Below are positions 24,642-34,370 of a stretch of 64,000 bases of DNA, piece by piece. The stretch covers positions 1-64,000 of the forward strand of contig JBEPVN010000001.1 in assembly GCA_041691015.1 (NCBI GenBank), written 5' to 3'. Source of the stretch: JBBSJT01 sp041691015 (GTDB taxonomy: Bacteria > Chlamydiota > Chlamydiia > Chlamydiales > Parachlamydiaceae). Position 1 is the stretch's first letter. Every line of letters begins with the position of its first letter. Below the pieces are notes generated by a model. It worked only from the letters and a program-made list of their open reading frames with translations, ran no database searches and was not told where the DNA came from. The translations under genes and the position numbers were made by a program.

Positions 24642-27600
24642 TTATTTAAAATCTTTTTTTATGATGGGTAATAATTTGTTTTCCAACTCTTGGCCATTTT
24701 TATATTGGCCTATAAGATATTTTTTTTGCGTGAGAGCTTTACCGGTACTAAACTCAACTGTCACGCTCAATTTCTCGATTTTTAGTTGAGAAATTCCATG
24801 CCGTGATGCAAAAACGCGAATGCGCGATAAGTGATAGAGGTTGACAACGGATTCAGGAGGCTTTCCAAAACGGTCTTTCATTTCTGAAAATATGGAGTCG
24901 ACATCCTCTGTTGAAAAGGCTTCACCCAATCGATGATAAATTTCCATCCGTAAAGATGCCGCCTCAATGTACTCTTCTCGCACTCTGGCATCCAAAGTAA
25001 ATTCCATTTTTGTTTCGACAAGATTTACCGGCATTTTTCTTTGGAGCGCTAAAATAGTGCGTTTTAAAAGTTTGCAATAAAGATGAAAACCGATGGAGGA
25101 GACATACCCGGACTGTTCCAGACCTAAAATATCGCCAGCTCCCCGAAGTTCCAGATCACGCATCGCAATTTTCATGCCTCCGCCATATCCGGATGATTCA
25201 GCAAGTGCTGCTAAGCGTTTACGAGACATTTCCGATAAGGATTTTGTATTCGGAACTAAAAAATAGGCGTAAGCGCGTCTATTCCATCTACCGACGCGGC
25301 CTCGCATCTGGTACAAATCCGCCATGCCGAACCTATCTGCACGATCGATCAAAATAGTATTGGCATTTGGGATATCAATTCCGTTTTCAATAATGGTAGT
25401 CGATATTAAAATATCTGCCGCACCTGATTTAAAGGCGTGAAACACATTGTCAATTTCATCTGAATGCATTTGTCCATGACCGACCACAATTTTAGCTTGG
25501 GGAACAAGCTTCTTTATGCGTTCTGCCATCTCAAAAATAGTTTCTACGCGATTATGGATGATAAAAACCTGTCCATCTCGGCTAAGTTCCCTTAAAATCG
25601 CGTTTTTGATGACTTCGTCCTTGCCTTCTGTAATCAATGTCGTAATCGGCAAGCGGTCTTGCGGGGGCGTACTCACAACGGACATATCGCGGGCGCCAAT
25701 TAAAGACATGTATAGCGTGCGGGGGATGGGGGTTGCAGATAGGGTGAGACAATCGACATCGGTCTTTAATTTTTTTAAATGCTCTTTGGTCTTTACCCCA
25801 AAGCGTTGCTCTTCATCGATGATGATCAACCCTAAATTTTTAAATTGAATATCCTCGCTTGTCAGGCGGTGTGTTCCGATCAAAATGTCAATAGTTCCTT
25901 TAGCTGCGCCCTCAATTGCTTCCCGAATTTGTTTTGCCGATCTAAATCTTGAAACAACAGAAATATTGATCGGAAATTCCCGCATGCGGTCGATGAAATT
26001 TTCGTAATGCTGCATCGCTAAAATAGTTGTCGGCACTAAAACGGCAACTTGTTTTTGTCCGTCGACAACAGCTTTAAAGGCAGCTCTTATGGCAACTTCT
26101 GTTTTTCCGTATCCAACATCTCCACAGACCAACCTGTCCATTGATTTGTGGCTTTTCATATCTTGCTTAAAGTCATGAATTGCAGCGAGCTGATCTTCTG
26201 TCTCTGTAAATGGGAACATTTCTTCAAAAAGCTTGATGTCTTCGCTGTCGTCTGGATAAACAAACCCACCTTTGATCTCACGTTTTGCCTGAAGTTCCAA
26301 TAAATCCTTGGCATACCCCAAAATTGCTTTTTGCGTCTGTTCCTTTGCTTTTTTCCAACGCGTTCCGCCAATTGTGTGCAAGCTTGGAATTTCTTCTGAT
26401 GAACCTATATATTTGGTGATGAGATATGCTTGATTGATCGGGACATAGAGTTTTGCGTTATCTCCATATTCGATGAGAAAAAATTCACTCATCACTCCAA
26501 GATGATTCAACTTTTTTTCAAGTCCCAAAAATTTACCGATGCCATGATTTAAATGAACAATAATTTCGCCTTTTGAGAGGTCAAAGTTTTCTGATGGGGT
26601 TGTATGATAAGTGCTGCGCTGCTTTTGACGCCTTATCTTATAGCGCTGAGTAATTTCGGTCAGCGGGAAAATAACGGTTTTTGTATCGTTTTGAACAAGC
26701 CCTGTAGACAAATAACCCATTTTATATTGTGTTTTTTTGGGCAAAATAAGATTGGCATCTTTAACACGTTTTTGAAAGTTTTTTTCTTCAAGTTCATTTG
26801 GAGAAAGTATTGTAAGTTTTGTATCTGCCGGCAATTTACTAAGAGAATAAAAGATCTCATCTCCTGTTGCCTTGACATCTTCTAGTTCTGGCAGAAGATA
26901 TTCTGAAATTTCGTAAAATCCATGTTGGAATCTCAATGCGTGGAAGTTTTTTCCAAACATCTGAAAGTTTAGTTTGTGCATCGGGGCATTTGCTGAATAA
27001 TATTGAGTAGCATTTTCGACATGGACTTCGCTTAACTCATCTATCGGATTTTGGCTCCAAAATATTTTTTGAAGAGGTTCCACATCCCTCAAAAATTGAT
27101 CGATGCTGCAAAATGCTTTTGTTGTTTTACTAAACATCGTAGTAAGTGTCGCATAGCGGTCTTCCAAAGCCAATAAATCATCAAATATGACAAGGGTCTC
27201 TTTTCCCAAATATTCTAAGATGGTGCTTAAATTATCTTCCTTTGAAAGCATTTCAAGTTCTTGCGCTGGCGTGACACTAAAGGAATTGACAAGTTTTATT
27301 GATTTTTGACCGATGGGATCAAAGATACGGATCGATTCAATTTCATCGCCAAAAAATTCTATCCTAAAAGGGTCTGGCGATGTTACCGGAAAAACATCGA
27401 TGATCCCCCCTCTTACCGCAAATTGTCCTTTATCAGAGGCAATGTTTTGACGTTGATAGCCCATCTCCTGAAGTTTTTCTTTTAAGGTTTCAAAAGATTG
27501 GGCTTGTCCGCTTTTTAACTCGAGATATAGGCTTTTAAATTTTTCCTTTGGAATGATTTTTTGTAGGACAGCTTGGAGACTGCTTATGATAATAAGCGGC

Positions 27601-27920
27601 TCATTTTGAGATCTGATCTGATTTAGAGCTTGATATCTATCACCGACAATATCTGGACTTGGGGCAATATTTTCTGTAGGCAGCGTCTCCCAAGCCGGAT
27701 AATCAACAATCTTATTATCTGAAAAATAAGAAATATCTTCAAAAAGGCGTACCTCTTCCTGACTGCCGCCGGTCAAAATCAAAATATTTTTTTGAGTTGA
27801 TTGTTGACTTATTGCCGCAATCAAAGCTTTTGGGGCATTCCATAGCTCTTCGATCAAAATCGAATCGCCATTTTTTAAGGCCTCTTCCAAAGCTTTGATT
27901 TTTTCGCTTTCAAAATCCAT
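24642..27920 (-). CDS. mfd: transcription-repair coupling factor
   Basis: Mfd removes RNA polymerase stalled at DNA lesions and recruits UvrA. The 1092 residues show the family layout. A UvrB-like N-terminal module comes first (about 1-330). A CarD-like RNA polymerase interaction domain follows (near 440-500, LSKGEIIVHLNHGIGKFLG). The RecG-like helicase has Walker A GDVGYGKTEVAIRA and Walker B IIIDEEQRFGV, followed by a TRCF C-terminal domain. Its start directly follows the alaS stop, as in Chlamydia (CT748-CT749). Confidence 0.97.
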   Translation of the reverse strand: MDFESEKIKALEEALKNGDSILIEELWNAPKALIAAISQQSTQKNILILTGGSQEEVRLFEDISYFSDNKIVDYPAWETLPTENIAPSPDIVGDRYQALNQIRSQNEPLIIISSLQAVLQKIIPKEKFKSLYLELKSGQAQSFETLKEKLQEMGYQRQNIASDKGQFAVRGGIIDVFPVTSPDPFRIEFFGDEIESIRIFDPIGQKSIKLVNSFSVTPAQELEMLSKEDNLSTILEYLGKETLVIFDDLLALEDRYATLTTMFSKTTKAFCSIDQFLRDVEPLQKIFWSQNPIDELSEVHVENATQYYSANAPMHKLNFQMFGKNFHALRFQHGFYEISEYLLPELEDVKATGDEIFYSLSKLPADTKLTILSPNELEEKNFQKRVKDANLILPKKTQYKMGYLSTGLVQNDTKTVIFPLTEITQRYKIRRQKQRSTYHTTPSENFDLSKGEIIVHLNHGIGKFLGLEKKLNHLGVMSEFFLIEYGDNAKLYVPINQAYLITKYIGSSEEIPSLHTIGGTRWKKAKEQTQKAILGYAKDLLELQAKREIKGGFVYPDDSEDIKLFEEMFPFTETEDQLAAIHDFKQDMKSHKSMDRLVCGDVGYGKTEVAIRAAFKAVVDGQKQVAVLVPTTILAMQHYENFIDRMREFPINISVVSRFRSAKQIREAIEGAAKGTIDILIGTHRLTSEDIQFKNLGLIIIDEEQRFGVKTKEHLKKLKTDVDCLTLSATPIPRTLYMSLIGARDMSVVSTPPQDRLPITTLITEGKDEVIKNAILRELSRDGQVFIIHNRVETIFEMAERIKKLVPQAKIVVGHGQMHSDEIDNVFHAFKSGAADILISTTIIENGIDIPNANTILIDRADRFGMADLYQMRGRVGRWNRRAYAYFLVPNTKSLSEMSRKRLAALAESSGYGGGMKIAMRDLELRGAGDILGLEQSGYVSSIGFHLYCKLLKRTILALQRKMPVNLVETKMEFTLDARVREEYIEAASLRMEIYHRLGEAFSTEDVDSIFSEMKDRFGKPPESVVNLYHLSRIRVFASRHGISQLKIEKLSVTVEFSTGKALTQKKYLIGQYKNGQELENKLLPIIKKDFK

Positions 27921-30545
27921 TTATTGACTGATCAGCTCTTTTAGGGTGTTTTCAGCTTCTTTTAATTTGTGGACTGCTTTTCCTGTAGCTTGTGCCTGTG
28001 ATGGCCGGCCTCCGCCGCTTCCTTCAATAAGCGCTGAAATTGCCTTGACAAATTCATTCGCGTTTTTGCCTTTTGCTACCATATCGTCAGTGACACGTAT
28101 TACAAAATGACATTTGTCCAAATAGAGAGAGCTTAAAACTAAAATGCCTGACTTAAACCTTGGCATTGCCTCATCTGCAATTTGACGCAGATCATCAGGA
28201 GATGATTTACTGCTATTTAAAATAACAGGAATATCATTGATTTTTTGAGCTTCAGATAAAAGCGCATCAACTATAACTTTTAATTCTTTTGTTTTAGCAT
28301 TTTTTAATTCTAGACCTAGCTGTTTGTTTTCCTCTAATAGCTTTTCGATCCTTTCTTGCAGCTTGGAGGGAACTGTTTTTAGATTGTTTGCAACAGCATG
28401 TATCAAATGGTCATCCTGTCTTGCAATGAGTTCTGCCGCATCTGCAGAAACCGCCTCTATCCGTCTTACCCCAGCTGCAATGCTGCTTTCTTTGGCTATC
28501 CTAAAATAGCCGATATTCCCGGTTGCTTTAACGTGTGTGCCGCCACAGAGCTCTTTTGAGAATTCAATGTCAACAACGCGCACTTTATTGCCATATTTTT
28601 CACCGAAAAATTGTTTGATCTCTGCTTTTTTTTGTGCTTCCTCAAAAGAGATCTCATACCAATTTACAGGATTGTTTTCTCTGATTTTGTTGTTGACCAG
28701 ATCTTCGATCTGTTCAATTTCTTGTTTCGTGAGCGCTTTATGATGGTTAAAGTCAAAACGAAGACGCTCCTCATCAACTACAGAGCCTGCCTGCTTAATA
28801 TGCTCGCCCAAAATCTTGTGCAGTGCAAAATGAAGCAGATGCGTTGCTGTATGATTGTTTTCAATTTTTTGCCGTCTTTTTACATTGATTGTTGCTAAAA
28901 GCTCATCCCCGACTTTAATGCTGCCTGTTTCAAGCTTGCCAATATGCGCAATCACACCTTTATACGGAGCCTTGCAATCTGTAACATCAAAAGAAACGGA
29001 ATTTTTGGTTAAGTGCCCAATATCCCCAACTTGTCCGCCCATTTCTGCATAAAAGCACGTTTTATCCAAAATAATCATTGCTTGAGAGCCAGCATCAGTT
29101 GAGTTGACAAATTCGCCATCTTTGACAATAGCTAATACTTTTGCATTAATTTTAGTCTCATCAAATCCAACAAAAGCAGTTTCGCCATTTTCTTTAACAA
29201 AATTTTCAAATAGGTTTTGACTTGCTAGTTGTTGCACATTTTTTGAAGAGGATTTGGATTTACGTTTGGCTTCTAGTTCAAGCTCTAAAAACCTGTTCAT
29301 ATCCACTTCCAGATTAGAATCCTTAGCTATTAGCTGAATTTCTTCCAAAGGAAAGCCATAGGTATCTTTTAATTTAAATGCGTCGTCTCCAGAGATTTTG
29401 TTATGATGTTTGCCGGCAGATTCAATGATCTGGTTTAACATATTGCCGCCGCGCTGCAATGTCTTGATAAAGGATTCTTCTTCAACAGTTAAAATTTCTT
29501 TAATACGCGTAGATGATTTTGTAAGCTCCGGATAATCTTCACCCATAAGCTCTACAAGCTTTGGAAACACTTTTGCAAGAAATGGCTCATTCATGCCTAG
29601 CATGCGACCATAACGGACAGCGCGTCTTAAAATTTTTCTTAATACATAACCGCGGTCTACGTTGCTTGGCGTGACGCCATCACCAATTGCAAAGCTCAAA
29701 CAGCGCAAGTGGTCTGCAATGACGTGAAATGCCGGCGCTAATTTTAAGTCTTTTTTGTCATACTTGACATTCGATACTTCTTCTACTTTGGAAATCAAGC
29801 CAGCCAAGACATCCGTTTCAAAAACGTTGTCCACATTAAGTTTTAAGACAGCAATGCGCTCTAAACCAGCCCCTGTATCTATGGAGGGTTTTGGAAGGGG
29901 CACCATGGAACCGTCCGGATTTCTATTATATTGCATGAACACTAAGTTCCAAAACTCTAAGAAACGCTCGCCTTCTGGATCTTCAGATGGATTTTTGGCT
30001 GATCCATATTTGTCACCGCGATCATAAAGAAGCTCAGAGCAAGGTCCGCAAGGGCCTGTGTCTCCCATCGCCCAAAAATTTTCTTTTTCGCCAAATCTTG
30101 TGATACGCTCTTCCGGGACATATTTTTTCCAAAGCTCGAATGCTTCGTTGTCATCTTTATAAACAGTTGGCCAAATGCGTGTCTTATCAAAACCAAAAAC
30201 CTCTGTTGCAACTTCCCAGGCGAATTTGATTGCTTGCTCTTTAAAATAATCGCCGAAAGAAAAATTGCCGAGCATTTCAAAGAAAGTTAAATGTCTGCTT
30301 GTATGACCTACGTTTTCTAAGTCATTATGCTTTCCACCGACGCGCACGCATTTTTGGCTTGTTGTCGCTCGTGTATAATCGCGCGTTGTTTCGCCCAAAA
30401 AAACATCTTTAAACTGATTCATACCGGCATTAGTAAAAAGGATCGTCGGATCGTCGTGAGGAATAACCGGAGATGATGGTACGTGGGTATGCCCTTGTTT
30501 TTTAAAATAATTAATAAATTGACGGCGGATGTCTTCGGTTTTCAT
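27921..30545 (-). CDS. alaS: alanine--tRNA ligase
   Basis: The 874-residue protein contains the N-terminal class II catalytic domain (TILFTNAGMNQFKDVFLG), the editing domain with zinc ligands (NNHTATHLLHFAL and ELCGGTHVKATGNIG) and the C-terminal C-Ala domain ending near SGGGRPSQAQATG. It is complete. The ATG at 30545 has AAAGGAC upstream. It is co-directional with and adjoins mfd. Confidence 0.98.
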   Translation of the reverse strand: MKTEDIRRQFINYFKKQGHTHVPSSPVIPHDDPTILFTNAGMNQFKDVFLGETTRDYTRATTSQKCVRVGGKHNDLENVGHTSRHLTFFEMLGNFSFGDYFKEQAIKFAWEVATEVFGFDKTRIWPTVYKDDNEAFELWKKYVPEERITRFGEKENFWAMGDTGPCGPCSELLYDRGDKYGSAKNPSEDPEGERFLEFWNLVFMQYNRNPDGSMVPLPKPSIDTGAGLERIAVLKLNVDNVFETDVLAGLISKVEEVSNVKYDKKDLKLAPAFHVIADHLRCLSFAIGDGVTPSNVDRGYVLRKILRRAVRYGRMLGMNEPFLAKVFPKLVELMGEDYPELTKSSTRIKEILTVEEESFIKTLQRGGNMLNQIIESAGKHHNKISGDDAFKLKDTYGFPLEEIQLIAKDSNLEVDMNRFLELELEAKRKSKSSSKNVQQLASQNLFENFVKENGETAFVGFDETKINAKVLAIVKDGEFVNSTDAGSQAMIILDKTCFYAEMGGQVGDIGHLTKNSVSFDVTDCKAPYKGVIAHIGKLETGSIKVGDELLATINVKRRQKIENNHTATHLLHFALHKILGEHIKQAGSVVDEERLRFDFNHHKALTKQEIEQIEDLVNNKIRENNPVNWYEISFEEAQKKAEIKQFFGEKYGNKVRVVDIEFSKELCGGTHVKATGNIGYFRIAKESSIAAGVRRIEAVSADAAELIARQDDHLIHAVANNLKTVPSKLQERIEKLLEENKQLGLELKNAKTKELKVIVDALLSEAQKINDIPVILNSSKSSPDDLRQIADEAMPRFKSGILVLSSLYLDKCHFVIRVTDDMVAKGKNANEFVKAISALIEGSGGGRPSQAQATGKAVHKLKEAENTLKELISQ

Positions 30546-30624
30546 AAAAAAAAGTCCTTTTATCTGTAGTAATATAGGAAAATTGTAACGAATGGTATCA
30601 TTTTTGTCATAATTATTCTATTCA

Positions 30625-30727
30625 ATATTGGGGTCAGGCTTGACAGTATGACAGTTTTTTTTAACCCTTACGGTATAAGTATTAAGGGTAAAAAAAACTG
30701 TCATACTGTCAAGCCTGACCCCAATAT
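30625..30727. repeat. palindromic repeat element, family A copy 2
   Basis: The 103-base palindrome opens ATATTGGGGTCAGGCTTGAC and closes with its reverse complement, with a loop containing CGGTATAAGT. It shares the central region and most of the arms with the element at 23474-23566. The longer arms and the GGGG/CCCC pair in place of GGAG/CTCC show a compensatory difference. It lies between divergent promoters, so a terminator role is less likely than for the other hairpins. Confidence 0.88.
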
Positions 30728-30817
30728 ATTTATGACCCCTATATATTTAAAACGCTTTGAATTAACTCGTCTTGCAGCAAGTGAGATTTAGCTTTTTAAT
30801 CTTGTTCCAAGTTTTCC

Positions 30818-30847
30818 TTGATAGATTTTTTCTAAAAGAGTTAGAAT
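30818..30847 (+). promoter_or_regulatory. candidate tkt-hemE promoter
   Basis: TTGATA (30818-30823) and TAGAAT (30842-30847) are spaced by 18 bases and end 46 bases before the tkt ATG. Confidence 0.4.
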
Positions 30848-30893
30848 CGAATCAAAAATCAAAAATGGAAAAGCTAAATATAAGGCTCATGTT

Positions 30894-32939
30894 ATGACCG
30901 ATTCCTTGACACATGAAAAGAACTTTAAAAAACGCGCTCATCTTAAGGGCTTAGACGAAGAACTAAAAAAAATTCTTGTCAAGACCGCCAATACAATCCG
31001 CGGACTTACTATGGACGCTGTCCAAAAAGCAGATTCAGGGCATCCGGGATTGCCGATGGGGTGCGCAGAACTTGGGAGCTATCTTTATTCAGTAGCCTTA
31101 AACTACAATCCGAAAAATCCAAAATGGCTAAATCGCGACCGTTTTATTTTATCCGCAGGGCATGGCTCTATGCTGCTCTATTCTTGCCTTCACTTAAGCG
31201 GATATAATTTAAGCTTAGAAGATATCAAAAATTTCCGTCAGCTTCATTCAAAAACTCCCGGCCACCCGGAATCATTGGATACAGAAGGAGTTGAGACAAC
31301 AACCGGACCTCTTGGACAAGGATTTGGAAATGCTGTTGGACAAGCTTTGGGCTTAAAATTATTAGCCGCAAAATTTAACACTGAAAAGCATAAAATTTTT
31401 GATAATAAAGTTTATACTTTAATGGGCGATGGCGACATCATGGAAGGGGTCACATCGGAAGCCTCTTCCTTTGCAGGTCATTTAAAAATAAATAATATCA
31501 TTGCGATCTATGACGCAAATCACGTGACATTGGATGGACCTCTTGTTGAGTCTTTCTCAGAAGATGTGAAAATGCGCTACAAAGCATATGGATGGGAAGT
31601 TTTTGAAGTTGACGGCCACGATCTGGATGCAATCGATGTCTGCATGAGAGAAGCGCGCGAAAATCAAGAAAAACCGCGCCTTATTATTGCTCATACAGTG
31701 ATCGGCAAAGGCTCTCCAAATAAAGCAGGTACTCATTATGCTCATGGAGCGCCTTTGGGACCAGAAGAGATTGAAGCGACAAAGAAAATTTTAGATATTC
31801 CGGCAGAGCCTTTTTACGTTCCTCAAACAGTGACCGATTTTTTTAAAAATAAATTAAAGTCCGATTTTGAAAAAGAATCCGATTGGCAGAAGAATTTTGA
31901 TCAATGGGCAAAATTAAATCCTGATCTTTTTGCAGAATTTGAAAAGATGAAACATTTGTATTTACCAGATGATTTGGAAGCGCAAATTGATGCGATCGCC
32001 ATTAAATCTCCGATTGCAGGAAGAAAAGCCTCGCAAGAGGTATTGGTAAAACTTGGAGATATGTTGCCGCAAATTTATGGTGGATCTGCGGATTTATCGG
32101 GCTCTGACTTGACGATGATGAAAAAATTTGGGATTGTAGCGCCTTCTCTTTTTACCGGAAGGAACATCAAATATGGAGTCCGCGAATTTGCGATGGGAAC
32201 GATAGCTACAGGTCTTGCCCAAACACAAATGATCACGCCTGTCATCGGAACATTTTTGACATTTTCAGATTACATGCGAAATGCTATCAGGTTAGCTTCA
32301 TTGATGAAAGAGCATGTGATTTATCAGTTTACGCATGACTCAATTTTCTTAGGGGAGGATGGTCCAACGCACCAACCTGTAGAGCATTATGCAGCTTTAA
32401 GAGCTATCCCGAATTTACAATTTATAAGACCGGCAGACGCTAACGAAGTCAAGATGGCCTGGGTTGCTGCTTTAAGATATAAGGGCCCTACAGCTTTTAG
32501 TTTATCAAGACAAAACTTACCCGAATTACTAGGAACTCATGTTCCGTATTCAGACGGCATGGGACGCGGCGCCTATATTGTAAAAAAAGAACAAAATAAA
32601 AAAGTAGACTATATGCTTGTTGCAACAGGCTCTGAGGTAAGTTTAGCCTTGGATGTTGCAAATGAGCTTGAAAAGCTTGGAAAATCAGTGCGCGTTGTTT
32701 CGATGCCATGCTGGGAAATTTTTGAACATCAAGATATTGAATATAAACAATCCGTTTTTGGCGGAGATCTTGGTAAGCGCGTGAGTATTGAGGCAGGAGT
32801 TGATCTTGGCTGGCATAAATATATCGGCTTAGATGGTATTGCTATTTGCATGGACAGTTTTGGAGCGTCTGCTCCTTATAGGGACCTTGCAAACGAATTT
32901 GGCTTTACGGTTGTTTCGATTATAGAACGCATATTATGA
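30894..32939 (+). CDS. tkt: transketolase
   Basis: This thiamine-diphosphate enzyme of the non-oxidative pentose phosphate pathway has 681 residues. The N-terminal domain has DSGHPGLPMGCAELG. The ThDP/Mg motif is GDGDIMEGVTSEASSFAGH (near 180). The middle domain has the catalytic Glu in FGIVAPSLFTGRNIKYGVRE, and TFLTFSDYMR and DSIFLGEDGPTHQP follow. The stop overlaps the hemE start by four bases (ATGA), giving a two-gene operon, while in C. trachomatis tkt is CT750 in the same neighbourhood. Confidence 0.97.
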   Translation: MTDSLTHEKNFKKRAHLKGLDEELKKILVKTANTIRGLTMDAVQKADSGHPGLPMGCAELGSYLYSVALNYNPKNPKWLNRDRFILSAGHGSMLLYSCLHLSGYNLSLEDIKNFRQLHSKTPGHPESLDTEGVETTTGPLGQGFGNAVGQALGLKLLAAKFNTEKHKIFDNKVYTLMGDGDIMEGVTSEASSFAGHLKINNIIAIYDANHVTLDGPLVESFSEDVKMRYKAYGWEVFEVDGHDLDAIDVCMREARENQEKPRLIIAHTVIGKGSPNKAGTHYAHGAPLGPEEIEATKKILDIPAEPFYVPQTVTDFFKNKLKSDFEKESDWQKNFDQWAKLNPDLFAEFEKMKHLYLPDDLEAQIDAIAIKSPIAGRKASQEVLVKLGDMLPQIYGGSADLSGSDLTMMKKFGIVAPSLFTGRNIKYGVREFAMGTIATGLAQTQMITPVIGTFLTFSDYMRNAIRLASLMKEHVIYQFTHDSIFLGEDGPTHQPVEHYAALRAIPNLQFIRPADANEVKMAWVAALRYKGPTAFSLSRQNLPELLGTHVPYSDGMGRGAYIVKKEQNKKVDYMLVATGSEVSLALDVANELEKLGKSVRVVSMPCWEIFEHQDIEYKQSVFGGDLGKRVSIEAGVDLGWHKYIGLDGIAICMDSFGASAPYRDLANEFGFTVVSIIERIL

Positions 32940-33949
32940 ATGATCTCTTCCTAAAAGCACTTCATTGTAAAAATGATTCAAGGCCTCCTGTCTGGTTGAT
33001 GCGTCAGGCAGGTCGCTATATGCCGGCATATCGTGCGTTAAGAGAAAAATACTCATTTTTGGAAATGTGCCATAATCCAGACCTTATCCAAGAAGTGACA
33101 ACACTTCCTCTAAAAGCGTTTGGCATGGATGCTGCCATTTTATTTTCTGATATTTTAGTGATCCCGGAAGCTTTTCAGGTAGGCTTAAGCTTTGAGGAAA
33201 AAAAAGGTCCTATTATCCATCGCCCTATTTCAACGCTTCAAGATATTGAAGCGCTTCCAAACCCGGACATTAAATCTTCCCTGAAATATGTCGCTGACGG
33301 AATAAAAACGCTTCTTCCGGATCTAAAAGTTCCTTTGATCGGATTTTCAGGCGCTCCTTTTACTGTGGCAAGTTACATGATAGAGGGAGGCTCTTCCAAG
33401 GATCTCAAAAAAACAAAACAATTCATGATCAGAGAGCCGATCAGTTTTCATAAGCTTTTAGATAAAATTGCGATGAGCACAATAGATTATCTTAATATGC
33501 AAATTGAGGCAGGAGTTCACGCTTTGCAAATTTTTGATTCCTGGGCTTACTTTTTATCTCATGATCACTTTAAAGAATTTTCATTGAAATATTTGCAAAA
33601 AATCTTGAATGGATTAAAAAAAGATTTTCCTGTCATTCTTTTTTGCAGAGGATCCTCCATTTTTGCAGAGCAGCTTAGCACGATCAAACCTGCCGGCATC
33701 AGCATTGACTGGCAGGCAGATTTAAGAACAATACGTAAATCTATTCCAGAAGGTATCGCGCTTCAAGGCAATCTTGATCCGGATATCATGTATGGATCTT
33801 CTGCTGTAATTAAATCTGAGGTGACAAAGATATTAAAAAGCATGAAGGGCGATCAAGGGTTTATATTCAATTTGGGTCATGGCATGCAGCCAGATATGTC
33901 AGAAGATTCAGTCAGAGTTTTAGTCGACACCATCAAATCTTATGAATAG
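32936..33949 (+). CDS. hemE: uroporphyrinogen decarboxylase
   Basis: It removes four carboxyl groups from uroporphyrinogen III in haem synthesis. The 337 residues show the signature PPVWLMRQAGRYMPAYRALR near the N-terminus. The substrate-binding stretch GFSGAPFTVASYMIEGG and the C-terminal FNLGHGMQPD are also present. It is coupled to tkt by a four-base overlap. hemN, which follows hemE in Chlamydia, is not next to it here. Confidence 0.96.
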   Translation: MNDLFLKALHCKNDSRPPVWLMRQAGRYMPAYRALREKYSFLEMCHNPDLIQEVTTLPLKAFGMDAAILFSDILVIPEAFQVGLSFEEKKGPIIHRPISTLQDIEALPNPDIKSSLKYVADGIKTLLPDLKVPLIGFSGAPFTVASYMIEGGSSKDLKKTKQFMIREPISFHKLLDKIAMSTIDYLNMQIEAGVHALQIFDSWAYFLSHDHFKEFSLKYLQKILNGLKKDFPVILFCRGSSIFAEQLSTIKPAGISIDWQADLRTIRKSIPEGIALQGNLDPDIMYGSSAVIKSEVTKILKSMKGDQGFIFNLGHGMQPDMSEDSVRVLVDTIKSYE

Positions 33950-33965
33950 AAAGCTTTTTAGCTCT

Positions 33966-34127
33966 TGTTTTGTAGCGTAAGGCTTTAGCCTTATGTTTTG
34001 TAGCGTAAGGCTTTAGCCTTATGTTTTGTAGCGTAGGCTTTAGCCTTATGTTTTGTAGCGTAGGCTTTAGCCCTTGCAAACGAACGCAGGCTAAAGCCTT
34101 ACGCTACAAAACATAAGGCTAAAGCCT
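33966..34127. repeat. tandem and inverted repeat cluster
   Basis: Four head-to-tail copies of a 25-28 base unit (TGTTTTGTAGCGTAAGGC...) lie at 33966-33993, 33994-34021, 34022-34048 and 34049-34073. An inverted stretch (34088-34127) follows that can pair with about one and a half units. Copies 3 and 4 lack one A of the GTAAGG. Each unit has its own small hairpin (AAGGC TTTA GCCTT). It lies directly after hemE and may end its transcript. Confidence 0.85.
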
Positions 34128-34181
34128 TTGCGGTGAAAAAAGATCAAATAAGTGTTTAAAATTTAATGACTTAGAAAACAC

Positions 34182-34210
34182 TTGACTTCTTCGGCTTTTC
34201 ATTTTAATGT
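34182..34210 (+). promoter_or_regulatory. candidate promoter of the CsbD-BON gene
   Basis: TTGACT (34182-34187), a 17-base spacer and TAATGT (34205-34210) would give an mRNA with a leader of about 155 bases before the ATG at 34371. Confidence 0.4.
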
Positions 34211-34335
34211 ACGAAATAGAGCAATAATCCTATAGTTTTTGTCCTCTTGAAGGTAAGTTTAATCTCATTATATTCTACCGTGATTCACAAGTCGTTTAAA
34301 AAGTTCCAAAACAGCTAATTTTTTGAGAAGTTTTA

Positions 34336-34355
34336 ATTAAAAAGCGCTTTTTAAT
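34336..34355 (+). promoter_or_regulatory. perfect 20-bp palindrome next to the ribosome binding site
   Basis: ATTAAAAAGCGCTTTTTAAT is a perfect palindrome three bases before AAGGAG (34359-34364) of the CsbD-BON gene. It could be a repressor operator, or an RNA or dimer site that affects translation. Confidence 0.45.
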
Positions 34356-34370
34356 CAAAAGGAGTATTTT

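Larger units (their letters stand above)
30546..30893. other. intergenic region between divergent alaS and tkt
   Basis: These 348 bases hold a family A palindrome (30625-30727) and, nearer tkt, a candidate promoter (30818-30847). I see no further gene; short reading frames here have no ribosome binding site. Confidence 0.6.
33950..34370. other. 421-base intergenic region between hemE and the CsbD-BON gene
   Basis: It holds the direct and inverted repeat cluster (33966-34127), a candidate promoter (34182-34210) and a 20-base perfect palindrome (34336-34355) next to the ribosome binding site of the following gene. No coding sequence is supported. Confidence 0.7.

Noticed and set aside
24972..26885. 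Frames opposite mfd
   Set aside because: mfd is complete and conserved over this region; the reverse-strand frames have no family features.
30728..30893. Possible small ORF before tkt starting ATGACCCC
   Set aside because: It stops within a few dozen codons, has no ribosome binding site and overlaps the probable tkt promoter.
33966..34127. Direct repeats that could be mistaken for a CRISPR array
   Set aside because: The units follow each other with no unique spacers, contain their own hairpin and are followed by an inverted copy. No cas genes are near.
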